Notes: a model not told the origin generated them from the letters alone. Counted from the first letter of the stretch, positions 18,755-28,870 are shown. The stretch is 64,000 nt of DNA from Actinomycetes bacterium (GCA_023432405.1 JAEYUQ010000002.1:1-64000); one strand, 5' to 3'. A program made the numbers and translations.

Positions 18755-20869
18755 TTAGTCATCCCAGTCGCGTTTCTCTCGACGGCGCCCACCGCCATAA
18801 CCGTGACCACCTTTGCCATGCTCAAAGTCCCCACGGTGATGGCGCCCTCCGTGATCGTCACGGTAGCGGCCTCTTCCCCGACGGTCATCACCACGGCGAT
18901 CATCCCGGTCATAACCCGAACGTCGTCCGCGATGCCCGTCTCTGCGTGGGCCTTTATCCTTCTTGATCTCAATGTATTTACCTGCGATCTGGGTATCAGC
19001 CAGATCATCCAACACGCTCTCAGGAAGATCTTTCGGCAAATCAATGAGAGAGAAGTCATTGAGGATTGTGATACGCCCGAAATCGCGTGAGTCTAATCCT
19101 GCTTCATTGGCAATGGCACCCACGATAGAACCAGGACGAACCCTGTCTCGACGCCCCACCTCAATACGGTAGGCATCGAAAGCATCCGACTCTCGTCCCC
19201 GACCTCTACCCGAGCCTTTACCGCGACGCTTCTCATCACGGAAACGCTCTTTCTTCTCTCGAGCGGATTCCTTCATCAGGAACTCATCGCCTGCCTGAGT
19301 CTGAGATGCCAGGGCTGCGGCCACATCCTCCATCGGGACGTCGTGAGTTTCTGAATAACGCTTCAGGAGATTGCGGAAGAGATCCAGCTGTGGATCTTCC
19401 AGAGAAGCGGTAATGGAATCGGCAAACTTTTCCTTCCGCGCCTCATTGACCTCGGCCACCGTGGGCAAATCCATTTCCTCGATGGTGGCGTTGGTGACCC
19501 GTTCAATGGATCGCAACATACGACGCTCGCGCGGGGTGACAAAGACTATCGCCTCACCGGCGCGCCCAGCACGCCCGGTTCGCCCGATACGGTGGACATA
19601 GGACTCCGTGTCATGAGGAATATCAAAATTCACAACATGGGAGATGCGTTCCACATCGAGGCCACGAGCTGCAACATCAGTGGCCACAAGGATGTCTAAG
19701 CGCCCTTCTCGAAGCTGATCTACTGTTCGCTCCCGCTGGGCTTGCACTAGATCACCGTTAATAGCTGCCGCCGAGAATCCGCGAGCCCGTAGCTTCTCAG
19801 CCACTTCTTCGGTTTCTTGCTTCGTTCGGACAAAGAGAATCATGGCCTCAAACTCGGTGACCTCGAGGATTCGAGTCAAAGCATCTAGCTTGTTTCGATG
19901 AGAAACAATCAGATAGCGCTGATGGATATTTGTGGCCGTGCGCGTCTTAGTCTTGACAGTAATCTCATGGGCATCCTGAAGGTATTGCTGAGCCAGCCTC
20001 CGAATAGCTGCAGGCATAGTGGCAGAGAATAAAGCCGCCTGCCGCTGCTCCGGAATGTCATCCAGGATTCTTTCAACATCCTCCTGGAAGCCCATATCCA
20101 GCATTTCATCAGCCTCATCCAACACCAAGTACTTCAGACGAGACAAATCCAGCGTTCCCTTATTGAGGTGGTCAATCACCCGGCCGGGTGTTCCCACAAT
20201 AATCTGGGCACCCCTGCGCAAACCTGACAGCTGAATTCCATAGGCCTGCCCGCCGTAGATGGGCAACACGTGAATTCCCTTGAGCTGGTCTGCAAAGGAC
20301 TGCACAGCGTCTGCCACCTGTAGAGCAAGTTCACGGGTTGGGGCAAGAATGAGCGCCTGAGTATAGCGTTCTTTCCTATCAATTCCCGCAAGCAAGGGCA
20401 GAGCAAAGGCTGCGGTTTTACCCGTACCCGTCTGTGCCTGGCCAACGACGTCCTTGCCGTCCAGGAGCACCGGAATAGTTTCGGCCTGAATGGGAGAAGG
20501 CTTCTCAAAGCCCACCTTGGCCACGGCCTTCACAATATCCTCGGGAAGCCCTAAGGACGCGAACCCCAGGGTGTCGTCATCCTCATCGTTCTTATCAGCG
20601 TTCTGTGGTGTACTGTCAGTTCCCTCAGAAGTTTCCGCGTCCCTGGTGTAAGTGGTCTCGGCCTCGTCGGCTGTAACCGTGTCAGCGTTGTCTGCCTTGT
20701 CAGCGCCCAGCTCCACCTCAGAGTGAACCGGGGAATCCGGCTGCTCAGTGGTGGTGTTGTCAGCGTCTTTAGCGTGCGGCGCTTCACCCTGCGAAGTTTC
20801 CTGAGATTCCGACACAACATTCTCGTCCGGCTCAACTACGCCGCCGGTGGCGTTATCGGTAATGCTCAT
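18755..20869 (-). CDS. deaD: DEAD-box RNA helicase (DeaD/CshA type)
   Basis: ATP-dependent RNA helicase for ribosome assembly and RNA turnover. 704 residues: an acidic, Thr/Asp/Glu-rich N-terminal extension (1-95), Q motif and DEAD core (AQTGTGKT, DEADEMLDMGF, SATMP) at about 100-310, helicase C domain with HRIGRTGRAGRAG at about 450-465, a DbpA-like RNA-binding domain (YRIEVGRRDRVRPGSIVGAI) near 570, and an Arg/Gly/Asp-rich tail from about 640 typical of RNA-binding, phase-separating helicases. No Shine-Dalgarno; TAACGT ends 9 nt before the ATG. The 137-bp gap on its 3' side has no strong terminator. Confidence 0.93.
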   Translation of the reverse strand: MSITDNATGGVVEPDENVVSESQETSQGEAPHAKDADNTTTEQPDSPVHSEVELGADKADNADTVTADEAETTYTRDAETSEGTDSTPQNADKNDEDDDTLGFASLGLPEDIVKAVAKVGFEKPSPIQAETIPVLLDGKDVVGQAQTGTGKTAAFALPLLAGIDRKERYTQALILAPTRELALQVADAVQSFADQLKGIHVLPIYGGQAYGIQLSGLRRGAQIIVGTPGRVIDHLNKGTLDLSRLKYLVLDEADEMLDMGFQEDVERILDDIPEQRQAALFSATMPAAIRRLAQQYLQDAHEITVKTKTRTATNIHQRYLIVSHRNKLDALTRILEVTEFEAMILFVRTKQETEEVAEKLRARGFSAAAINGDLVQAQRERTVDQLREGRLDILVATDVAARGLDVERISHVVNFDIPHDTESYVHRIGRTGRAGRAGEAIVFVTPRERRMLRSIERVTNATIEEMDLPTVAEVNEARKEKFADSITASLEDPQLDLFRNLLKRYSETHDVPMEDVAAALASQTQAGDEFLMKESAREKKERFRDEKRRGKGSGRGRGRESDAFDAYRIEVGRRDRVRPGSIVGAIANEAGLDSRDFGRITILNDFSLIDLPKDLPESVLDDLADTQIAGKYIEIKKDKGPRRDGHRGRRSGYDRDDRRGDDRRGRGRYRDDHGGRHHRGDFEHGKGGHGYGGGRRREKRDWDD

Positions 20870-20889
20870 CGCGTGTTTACGTTACGCAA

Positions 20890-22128
20890 CTAGCGAGAAA
20901 ATAGCGAGTTGAGGTCTCCTACCTTACTGGGTGCAGTTTCTTTGGCGAAGATCCACATGAGCACGGCAAGCAGACTCATAGCCCCACAAAGCACAAATCC
21001 TGCGGGAAAACCCCAGGTTTCTGCAAGGAAACCCACCACAATAGGTCCGGTGATGGCACCGAAATCCTGGGCCATCTGAAAGTTCGCTAGAACTCTTCCG
21101 CCTGAATGTTCTCTACCAATCACATCCCCAATAACGGATTGTTGCGCTGGGTTAAAAAGTCCTGCACCTGCCCCAGCCAGTGCTGAGGTTATCAGGAGAG
21201 CACAAGCAGTATGAGTTAGTCCCAGAGTCACTGTGAAAAAGCCATTGATGATAAGCCCTGTCACCATAAGTGGCTTGCGCCCTTTGCTGTCGGCAAGGGC
21301 ACCTGAAAACTGGATCATCACGGCATTTCCGGCGGCAAAAGCGGCGATAGCTAAAGCTGAGATAGAACTGCCGTTCTCGAAGAGAGCAGCAGCAAACAAG
21401 GGCAAGGTTGCCACACGAACACCAATGTTGGACCAGCCATTGTAGAATCCGCTCACAAGGACTGCTCGGTAGGAGCTCAGCCTTACCACTTCTCGGAATC
21501 CAAGCGAGCTTCCCTCTAGTCGCTCGGCTGCGTCAAGAGCAGCACTGTGGGCAGGCATGAGACGCCACACCAGAAGCGCTGCCAGCAACACAGCTACCCC
21601 GTAAATAAGAAATGGAAGACGCATCCCGAGCACAGATAGTGCTGCACCTAAAACAGGCCCGATAATATTGCCCAGCAAGAAAGCCGAAGCGTACACAGAG
21701 TTGGCACGGCCTCGTCTTTCTGCGGGCGCCAGTTTCACGATGAGGCCCATAGCAGAGACCGTGAACATCGTAGAGCCCAAACCTGCGATGCCCCGCAAAA
21801 CCAAAATCGTGTGGTAATTCTGCGCGAAGGCCACCAAGCCAGTACTGACCCCCACTACAACCAAGCCCACTAAATAGGTAGATCGCTCGGTAAAACGGTC
21901 TATGAGACGTCCTGAAACTGGAGCGAAGATGAGGCGCGATCCAGCGAAAATTGACACCACCGCACCTGCAGCCGCCAAAGAAACATCAAAACTGCGCGCA
22001 AACTGAGGTATGAGAGGGGCGATGAGCCCATAGCCCAAGGCAATAATGAAGCCCGCCGAGACCATGATCCAAATCTCCCGAGAAATTCTGGGAGCACCTG
22101 TGGTGCTTGATCTCTGGGAAAACTTCAT
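20890..22128 (-). CDS. MFS transporter, probable drug or metabolite exporter
   Basis: 412 residues from the ATG at 22128, chosen because AGAAGAG precedes it; a GTG 48 nt further upstream has no good site. Twelve membrane segments. The MFS motif A region GSRLIFAPVSGRLIDRFTERSTY at about 62-84 and the repeat ADSKGRKPLMVTG place it in the DHA1-like drug:H+ antiporter group. Substrate unknown. An inverted repeat GGTAA-N6-TTACC (22141-22156, minus strand) lies just upstream and may be an operator. It ends 20 bp before deaD on the same strand. Confidence 0.8.
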   Translation of the reverse strand: MKFSQRSSTTGAPRISREIWIMVSAGFIIALGYGLIAPLIPQFARSFDVSLAAAGAVVSIFAGSRLIFAPVSGRLIDRFTERSTYLVGLVVVGVSTGLVAFAQNYHTILVLRGIAGLGSTMFTVSAMGLIVKLAPAERRGRANSVYASAFLLGNIIGPVLGAALSVLGMRLPFLIYGVAVLLAALLVWRLMPAHSAALDAAERLEGSSLGFREVVRLSSYRAVLVSGFYNGWSNIGVRVATLPLFAAALFENGSSISALAIAAFAAGNAVMIQFSGALADSKGRKPLMVTGLIINGFFTVTLGLTHTACALLITSALAGAGAGLFNPAQQSVIGDVIGREHSGGRVLANFQMAQDFGAITGPIVVGFLAETWGFPAGFVLCGAMSLLAVLMWIFAKETAPSKVGDLNSLFSR

Positions 22129-22225
22129 AACTCTTCTAGGGTAACCACGATTACCTAGCGACGCCGCTCTCCCCACACTTCGTAGCTAAACGCCCAGCGA
22201 GCACCTCTGTCACCTAGGTATGTTG

Positions 22226-22963
22226 CTACACCTCAAAGAGCGATGAGAAATCAATGTCACCATCATCGCTACTATCCAGAGGCATGACCTTTTCCTCCCA
22301 GTCAGGAGCCATCTCAGCCGCTAGTGAAAGGACGTCGAAAAGGCGATCAAAGTCTCGGTAGGTACCAAGATCGAGGAATTCATCTTGATATTGTTCCGCA
22401 GAGGCCGCTAACTCAGAAAACAGATGCTCTTTGTCCTCCTCTGTCAGAAGACCTTCCGCGTCAGACTCCCAGAAGTCTCCGACGGCTTGATCAACAGCAT
22501 TGACGAATTCCTGAGGGTACACCACAAAATGCAGTGTGGCTTCCGGGCAGTTATCAACGATGTCCACACGAACGGCCAGTTCGGAGTTCTCGGCAACCTC
22601 CGCGCGAACAATAGAAGGATCCAGCTCATCATGGAAGAAATCCAACTTTGAGATGCGCTCATCTGTGCCTTCCAGGAGCGAACCGAGGAGATCAACCATC
22701 TGCTCGGTGGCCATATTCCCCAGCACCGTGGACACCGCATCCTCCACACTGAACACAACAGAGGTGAGCACTGCGCCGATACCCTCTTCATCATCCACTG
22801 CGGCATCTGCAAGGTACACATTGGCTGCGGGAAGGAAGGGGTCGATTTCCTCGAAGCGAATGTCTAAGTCCGAGTTCACTGGCACAAAAAGGATGTCATC
22901 ATTGACCCGTGATTCGATGCCTTCAGCGTCTAGAGCTGCGGCAATGTCCTCGTAGAAACTCAT
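22226..22963 (-). CDS. Conserved hypothetical protein, acidic
   Basis: 245 residues from an ATG at 22963 with AAAGGA 11 nt upstream; a TTG-initiated form would be ten residues longer. The protein is strongly acidic, soluble and without signal peptide, with alternating beta strands and helices and no catalytic motif that I recognise. It ends in an acidic tail (DSSDDGDIDFSSLFEV). It resembles a corynebacterial core protein of unknown role. Between the MFS gene and the DoxX gene, same strand. Confidence 0.7.
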   Translation of the reverse strand: MSFYEDIAAALDAEGIESRVNDDILFVPVNSDLDIRFEEIDPFLPAANVYLADAAVDDEEGIGAVLTSVVFSVEDAVSTVLGNMATEQMVDLLGSLLEGTDERISKLDFFHDELDPSIVRAEVAENSELAVRVDIVDNCPEATLHFVVYPQEFVNAVDQAVGDFWESDAEGLLTEEDKEHLFSELAASAEQYQDEFLDLGTYRDFDRLFDVLSLAAEMAPDWEEKVMPLDSSDDGDIDFSSLFEV

Positions 22964-23047
22964 GTCTGGGGGCATCCTTTCGTGACTCATCAAGACCGCG
23001 TGTCTCCACTAAGCCTAGACGCAGAATCTATTGGGCGCGCAGGAGTT

Positions 23048-23767
23048 TTATCGGTTCGCGCGGCGAATTCCTCCCAGAACATTGTCCAGCGAGAAGCGGC
23101 CAGCGCCGAGGAAGAAGGTGCTCACACCCAACACGAAGTAGAGGTAAGCGCTTTCAAAGGTTAAGGCGTTGTAATCGCCTCCGATGATGCCCTTATGAGG
23201 AATGTCGATAGTAACAATGACTACTCCGAAAACCACTGCCAGAATAAGCCCTGACCACCGAGTGAAGAGCCCCAGGGAAATCAGTATCGGCACAATGAGA
23301 TATGCCAATATCGTCAACCACGCAAAGAGGTACGGAGCGGCCTGACCAACAACGCTGTCGCCGACAACGGAAGCAAAGGTACTGACGTTGAGAAGCCAGT
23401 GGACACCATAAAGAATCAGAGGCAAGGTTGCCAGACGAAGAAGGAGCAAACCAACATCCCTCAGCCATCGAGGCTCCATGAAGCGAAGTGTCAGGAACCC
23501 TTTGACAAAGCCGATTTTCTTTTCTTCAACTGAGGAAGCGTCGTACTCATAGTCAGAGGACGGTGTCTGGAAAACGGAAGTCTCGGTGGTATCGAAGCGA
23601 CCTCGATCAATAGTGGCATCGGCTGGAATAGCCGTCGGCTGTGGCGCCACAGTGGTTGACTCCGTCACCGGAGTGTTCTCAGCCGCACCAGTCCCGCCGT
23701 CGAGAGCAACATCTGGAACCTGCGTATCTTGAAGGTTTCCGGAGGTGGATTCAGTGGAATTAGCCAT
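23048..23767 (-). CDS. DoxX-family membrane protein
   Basis: 239 residues. The first 95 or so are polar and Thr/Pro/Ala-rich (probably disordered, cytosolic). Four membrane helices follow, beginning at about 108 (LLLLRLATLPLILYGVHWLL), with the DoxX-type pattern RWSGLILAVVFGVVI and a C-terminal FLGAGRFSLDNVLG. DoxX proteins are linked to respiratory or redox functions; the role here is unknown. Ribosome site AAAGGGA 7 nt before the ATG. Confidence 0.8.
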   Translation of the reverse strand: MANSTESTSGNLQDTQVPDVALDGGTGAAENTPVTESTTVAPQPTAIPADATIDRGRFDTTETSVFQTPSSDYEYDASSVEEKKIGFVKGFLTLRFMEPRWLRDVGLLLLRLATLPLILYGVHWLLNVSTFASVVGDSVVGQAAPYLFAWLTILAYLIVPILISLGLFTRWSGLILAVVFGVVIVTIDIPHKGIIGGDYNALTFESAYLYFVLGVSTFFLGAGRFSLDNVLGGIRRANR

Positions 23768-24240
23768 TCATGTCCCTTTCATCACTACGACGCCAGCTCA
23801 ACGGCACGAGAAAAGTAGCAACACACCCCTTCAACATTCCTAAGTGCCCCCAGACCCGGGGGTGATAGGTGTGTTACCCAAGCCTCACCAAGCTAGCACA
23901 ATCGGGGACGCGACAACCTCATGACATCATGGCCAGAGTGGGCAGCCCCGTCTCTATGCTATCCACATTCGTATTCGTGCCGGTACCCATCATTGGACTT
24001 ATTGGCGCTCACCGTATTCAGAGCACTTCCGCAACTTAGAGCACTGCTGTCTTCTGACCGATGTCCCTGTTACCTGAACCTGGTCAGGAATAACACACCC
24101 TCATAAAAGCGTTGATATGTCTGGGGACACTTCCACACTGATCCATAGATGCAGTACCAGGTGTTCATCTATAACGTGGAGATGACCATCTCCTTCAGTC
24201 AGATGTCATAACGTCAATAACTCTTTTTCAAGGACATATC
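23768..24240. other. 473-bp divergent intergenic region
   Basis: No convincing gene. A 61-codon open frame at 23921-24106 has no ribosome site and no coding character. It contains a C/G block near 23850-23865, a possible promoter TATAAC (24170-24175) for the rightward gene, and a 16-bp palindrome at its predicted start point. Confidence 0.5.
24170..24193 (+). promoter_or_regulatory. Candidate promoter with overlapping palindromic operator
   Basis: -10-like TATAAC (24170-24175) followed by the perfect palindrome GGAGATG-AC-CATCTCC (24178-24193), which would cover the transcription start, about 50 nt before the ATG at 24241. The 2-nt centre argues for a dimeric protein site rather than an RNA hairpin. 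Confidence 0.35.
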
Positions 24241-25011
24241 ATGCCAGCTCAAAAACAAAATCAACGTATAGAAGACCAAGAACCCATCGTGGATTTTCTC
24301 GGCTCAGACCCAACAGCACTCCAGAACAATGCTGGTTCTCTTGCCCGAGGAATCATTGCCTCTCTGGACAAGGTGATTGGATTGCAATCCTCAATCATTA
24401 CGTCTTCGGTAGACAAGTTACGAAAACGCTCTCCTGAAGCTGATCCTGCATCTATTCAGGCCGCTTTGGACAAATACTTCCTCACGATTGTGAGTGGCAG
24501 TGGGGCCTCTGTGGGGGCTGCTGCAGCCTTGCCCGGAGTTGGTCTTTTTACCGGCACGGCCGCCATCGGCGCGGAATCTCTGGCTTTTATTGAGATAGCG
24601 GCTTTCTACACTATGGCTTCGGCCTACCTGCGGGGCATTGATATTTCTGAGCCTGAACGACGCCGCGCTCTCGTTCTGGTTTCCCTTTTAGGCTCTCAAG
24701 GCACAGCCCTGGTGGATTCTTTTGTGGGCAATCTTGCTGAGTCCAATGCACTTCCTGCAGGTATTAGTCTTTCTCGTCTGTCTGTATCCAATCTCACCAC
24801 CGTCAACAACAAGCTTGCGAAAACTGCTCTATCCCGCATCACGAAGCGTCTCCAAAAAGCTTGGCTCGGAAAGCTGATGCCTCTTGGCATCGGTGCCGCC
24901 TTGGGAACTATGGCTAATCGTAAAATCGCAAAAAAGCTCATAGAGCACGTCCGTCAGGCTCTTGGCCCTGCCCCGCGTCACTTCCTCAATGAAATCTCAG
25001 CGGCACAGTAA
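24241..25011 (+). CDS. EcsC-like hydrophobic protein
   Basis: 256 residues, ATG with AAGGACA upstream. There are two glycine/alanine-rich hydrophobic stretches: GSGASVGAAAALPGVGLFTGTA at about 83-105, and a C-terminal GKLMPLGIGAALGTMANRKIAKKLI at about 213-238. The latter resembles the end of EcsC-family proteins. It probably associates with membrane or lipid. The downstream ABC exporter gene overlaps its 3' end, so the two are likely co-expressed. Function unknown; the EcsC assignment is moderate. Confidence 0.6.
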   Translation: MPAQKQNQRIEDQEPIVDFLGSDPTALQNNAGSLARGIIASLDKVIGLQSSIITSSVDKLRKRSPEADPASIQAALDKYFLTIVSGSGASVGAAAALPGVGLFTGTAAIGAESLAFIEIAAFYTMASAYLRGIDISEPERRRALVLVSLLGSQGTALVDSFVGNLAESNALPAGISLSRLSVSNLTTVNNKLAKTALSRITKRLQKAWLGKLMPLGIGAALGTMANRKIAKKLIEHVRQALGPAPRHFLNEISAAQ

Positions 25012-28000
25012 CCGACAGGACAGTGGCAGCCAGCTGGGGCATGGAGTGCGATACCTTCTGCACTCGTTTAACCACAACCGCTGGCTGGTGTTCCTAGCAA
25101 CAACAGCATCCTGGGTGGTCGTGGCTGCCGAGTTAGGGATTCCCCTGCTTACTAGGGACGCTGTGGATATTGCTACCGGCCAGCAGCCGCCGTCGGAGTG
25201 GCTTTCTGCCCTTCTTCCAGACACTCCACCAGTGAAAGCTATTGTCATTCTGTTGGTTGTCATAGCTGGACTTCGCTTCATCTTCCAGGTCTGCCGTCGC
25301 TATACCTCAACAACCTTGTCCTTAGGTATCCAGCATTCTCTTCGCCTTGATGTCCTGCGCGCCCTCCACCAGCTTGACGGTCCAGGTTACAGAAGCATTG
25401 AACCAGGTCAGGTCATGTCACGGTCTATTTCTGATCTGAACGCTATCCAACGGCTCATTGCTATGTATTCCCGCGCCATTGGCAACCTCACCAAATTCCT
25501 CGGCATCATCGCCGTCATGGTGTGGATTCAGCCCTTCTTAGCCGCGCTTGCACTCCTCTTTGTGCCGGTGACTACCTACATCACCTGGAAGTCCCGTTCG
25601 TCTATGTACGCAGCCAACTGGTCTGGGCAGCAAATTGCCGGAGAACTGGCAGAACACGTCACAGAAACATTGTCAGGTATCAGGATCGTCAAGGCTTTCA
25701 CTCAGGAAGAACGCGAGATTGAACGCCTCCAATCCACCTCCCGACGTCTCTTTGCGCACCGTCTGCGAAGTGCTAAAGTCACCGCACGCTATCAACCTCT
25801 CGTGGACCAAATACCTCAAATTGCTCTGGTTCTTAACATCGTTGTTGGCGGGCTCTTGGCTCTCCAGGGCTCTATTACAGTGGGCACATTCTTTGCTTTC
25901 TCCACGTATCTGACCCAATTATCAGTAGTATCTCGTGGGCTTTCTCTCCTGGTCATGCGCTATCAGCTTGCAGCAGCTTCCATCGACAGAATTGGTGAGA
26001 TTCTTGACATTCCGGCCAAGACCTCGTCTCAAAGCCACTCCGCACCCATTACTCTGACGGATTCACCTGTGGGTTTGGAGATACATCACGTTTCTTTCAG
26101 CACTGAAGGTCGCCATATTCTCACAGACATGAGCTTTCGGGTTAAACCGGGAGAAACCGTCACCATCACGGGAGGCCCCGGTGCTGGAAAATCCATGCTA
26201 GTTCAGCTTCTTGGCCAGTTCTACCAGCCCGATAGCGGATCTATCTGCCTCATTAGTAAACCCGTTCAGCCTTCTTACCCCTCTATAACTGAGGAACCAC
26301 ACGTAGCACAGCCTTCACTGTCAGCTGGCACCGATGTCTCTGGCAGCTCTGAGGAACTTATCGACATCGCCACGTGTGACCCCGCCTTTTACAGTTCAAT
26401 TGTCGCCCTCGTGTTTGATGAGCCATTCCTTTATTCGGCATCAATTCGGGAGAATATCGCTCTCGGTGGCGCGTATTCCGAGGAGGAACTCTGGCACGCT
26501 CTTGAGATTGCAGAGGCACGTGACTTTGTAGAACGCCTCGCAGAAGGTCTCGATACCCGCATTGGAGAAAAGGGGCTCACCCTGTCAGGTGGCCAAAGGC
26601 AAAGAATTGCCCTCGCCCGGGCCCTCGTTCGCCGTCCGAGAATCCTCATCCTCGATGACGCCACCTCAGCTATCGACGCCGCCACTGAAGCGCGCATACT
26701 CTCTAATCTGCGAACTGATCTGCGCAACGTCACTGTTGTGGCTATCACTCATCGGTCATCTTTGCTTCAGCTCTCGGACAGACAGATTCGCCTTGAGCAC
26801 GGAAAGATTGTTCAGGTATCCGATAATCCCGAGAATCTCGACATCTGGGATGCGACCCTATCTGAGGAATGTGAACCTTCGGATATCGCCACCCCAGGAA
26901 TGTGGGACACACGTGCCGTTGCGCCGCCCCAAGTACCTGCCACAAGTGATAGCAACGCAGCCTTAGACACACAGAACCCTGCTCTTGTTAAAGCGCTCCA
27001 GAATCTTCCTCCGGCCACAGATGAACCCTCTCTTGACATCACCGAGACTCTCTCCTTGCGTGGAATGCTGAGGGCAGTTCGCTGGTGGATTGCAGGAGTC
27101 ATTCTGCTTCTCATCCTCGGGGTAGGTGCAGATCTCGCATTCCCCTCACTCATGCGCTGGGCTATTGATGGCGCTGTGGCCTCAGGAGATACATCACAGC
27201 TCTGGCAGATTGCTGCGGTGGCAGCAGGAGTAATTATTCTTGCCTGGGGTACTGCCTATCTCAAATCCCTGTGGACTGTACGCACTGGTGAAGAGGTGCT
27301 TTATGGGCTTCGTGTGAGAAGCTTCGGGCACCTTCTCAAGCTGTCCATGGATTACTTTGAATCCACTATGGTGGGCAAAATCCTCACCCGCATGACAACC
27401 GATATTGACGCACTGAGTTCTTTCCTTCAAACAGGATTGGCTCAAACCATCGTCTCTCTGAGTTCACTAATCGGAATTAGCATCATGCTGCTGGTCACGA
27501 ACGTGACTTTAGCGTCTCTGGCACTCCTGAGCATTCCTGTTATCGCCATTGCCACTTTTATTTTTCACCGAGTCTCCTCGCGGCTCTACCGCACTGCTCG
27601 AGAGCAAGTAAGCGAGGTCAATGCTATTTTCGCTGAAGCTCTCTCTGCTCTGCCCACAGCTCAGGCTTACAACATCACACAAATGACGGAACAGAAACTG
27701 GAACGGGCGTCATCACGGTATAAGACTCTGAGAGCACGTGGAGTTTTTGCCACTGCCATTTACTTTCCTGGTCTCAACGCCATTTCTTCCATCACACAGG
27801 CACTCATCTTAGGGCTGGGTGTTGGATACACCGTCTCCAGCGAGATGTCCATCGGTGTGGTGGTGGGCTTCATCATGTATATGGGCAATCTCTTTACACC
27901 TATCCAGGAGCTAGGGGAGGTTTTTGACAGTTGGCAGCAAGCCTCTGTGGGTGTTAGACGCATCTCCGATCTCCTCAATGAACGTCCCACTGTGATAAAC

Positions 28001-28864
28001 AATCCGGACTCTGACGATGTGTTGAACAAGGTACTCAACCAGCAGCCCAGCACGGATGGGGGCACGGACGACAATCTAATCCGTTACGCGGCACGAGGAG
28101 CTATTGCCACAGAAAATGTGACCTTTGGATACAGCCAGCACTCGGCTCCCATTACCCGAAACCTCACTCTTGAACTCCGACCGGGACAAACAGTAGCCCT
28201 GGTAGGACCCACCGGCGCCGGAAAATCCACCATCATAAAGCTGCTGGCCCGTTTTTACGATCCGCTCTCAGGAAAAGTGACAGCAAGCGATGTGGATATC
28301 AGGCGTTTCGATATTCATGCTTGGCGTGGAGCAATTGGTCTGGTTCCACAGGAGCCTTATCTCTTCCGCGGCACGGTGGCAGACAACATTTCCTATGGCA
28401 AACCCGAGGCAACCAGCAGTGAGATTGTCCATGCAGTTGAGGCGGTCGGAGCTCAAGCAGCCTTGGCCAATCTTCCCCAGGGGCTGAACACCGATGTGAA
28501 GGATTTAAGCTCGGGCCAGCGGCAACTGGTGGCTTTAGCCCGCGCTCAGCTTAAAAACCCACCTCTCATGCTCCTTGATGAAGCCACTGCTACTTTGGAC
28601 ATCGCCACGGAAAAGCAGGTGCTGCACTCCACCCGCGCCCTGACAGCTCAGCGCACATCGGTTATTGTGGCCCACCGCCTCAGCACTGCTGAGCAGGCAG
28701 ATAGAATCCTGGTCGTCGAGGATGGGAAAATCACAGAAGACGGCAACCATGAAGAACTTTTGAACCTGCGCGGAACCTATCACGCTCTGTGGCAGGCGTG
28801 GGTACGCACGGGGGGTACCTCGGGGGGATCGCTAAGCACAGATTCCTCATGTATGGGTCTATAA
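24989..28864 (+). CDS. Single-chain ABC exporter (TMD-NBD-TMD-NBD)
   Basis: About 1291 residues: two complete exporter halves in one chain. NBD1 has Walker A GGPGAGKS (DNA near 26171), signature LSGGQ (near 26580) and LILDDATSAID (near 26645). NBD2 has Walker A GPTGAGKS (near 28206), signature LSSGQ (near 28507) and LLDEATATLD (near 28570). NBD1 lacks the catalytic Glu (LDD instead of LDE), its Q-loop reads VFDEPF, and NBD2 has an altered signature, so one ATP site is degenerate as in heterodimeric multidrug exporters. About 60 extra residues lie between Walker A1 and the Q-loop, and a Pro/Thr linker joins the halves. It probably exports lipids or drugs. The start is uncertain: the ATG at 24989 overlaps the previous gene by 23 bp without a clear ribosome site; a TTG at 24962 is the alternative. 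Confidence 0.9.
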   Translation: MKSQRHSNRQDSGSQLGHGVRYLLHSFNHNRWLVFLATTASWVVVAAELGIPLLTRDAVDIATGQQPPSEWLSALLPDTPPVKAIVILLVVIAGLRFIFQVCRRYTSTTLSLGIQHSLRLDVLRALHQLDGPGYRSIEPGQVMSRSISDLNAIQRLIAMYSRAIGNLTKFLGIIAVMVWIQPFLAALALLFVPVTTYITWKSRSSMYAANWSGQQIAGELAEHVTETLSGIRIVKAFTQEEREIERLQSTSRRLFAHRLRSAKVTARYQPLVDQIPQIALVLNIVVGGLLALQGSITVGTFFAFSTYLTQLSVVSRGLSLLVMRYQLAAASIDRIGEILDIPAKTSSQSHSAPITLTDSPVGLEIHHVSFSTEGRHILTDMSFRVKPGETVTITGGPGAGKSMLVQLLGQFYQPDSGSICLISKPVQPSYPSITEEPHVAQPSLSAGTDVSGSSEELIDIATCDPAFYSSIVALVFDEPFLYSASIRENIALGGAYSEEELWHALEIAEARDFVERLAEGLDTRIGEKGLTLSGGQRQRIALARALVRRPRILILDDATSAIDAATEARILSNLRTDLRNVTVVAITHRSSLLQLSDRQIRLEHGKIVQVSDNPENLDIWDATLSEECEPSDIATPGMWDTRAVAPPQVPATSDSNAALDTQNPALVKALQNLPPATDEPSLDITETLSLRGMLRAVRWWIAGVILLLILGVGADLAFPSLMRWAIDGAVASGDTSQLWQIAAVAAGVIILAWGTAYLKSLWTVRTGEEVLYGLRVRSFGHLLKLSMDYFESTMVGKILTRMTTDIDALSSFLQTGLAQTIVSLSSLIGISIMLLVTNVTLASLALLSIPVIAIATFIFHRVSSRLYRTAREQVSEVNAIFAEALSALPTAQAYNITQMTEQKLERASSRYKTLRARGVFATAIYFPGLNAISSITQALILGLGVGYTVSSEMSIGVVVGFIMYMGNLFTPIQELGEVFDSWQQASVGVRRISDLLNERPTVINNPDSDDVLNKVLNQQPSTDGGTDDNLIRYAARGAIATENVTFGYSQHSAPITRNLTLELRPGQTVALVGPTGAGKSTIIKLLARFYDPLSGKVTASDVDIRRFDIHAWRGAIGLVPQEPYLFRGTVADNISYGKPEATSSEIVHAVEAVGAQAALANLPQGLNTDVKDLSSGQRQLVALARAQLKNPPLMLLDEATATLDIATEKQVLHSTRALTAQRTSVIVAHRLSTAEQADRILVVEDGKITEDGNHEELLNLRGTYHALWQAWVRTGGTSGGSLSTDSSCMGL

Positions 28865-28870
28865 ATGTGG

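Noticed and set aside
23921..24106. 61-codon open frame (and a 36-codon frame within it) in the intergenic gap
   Set aside because: No ribosome site, no similarity recognised, poor coding character.
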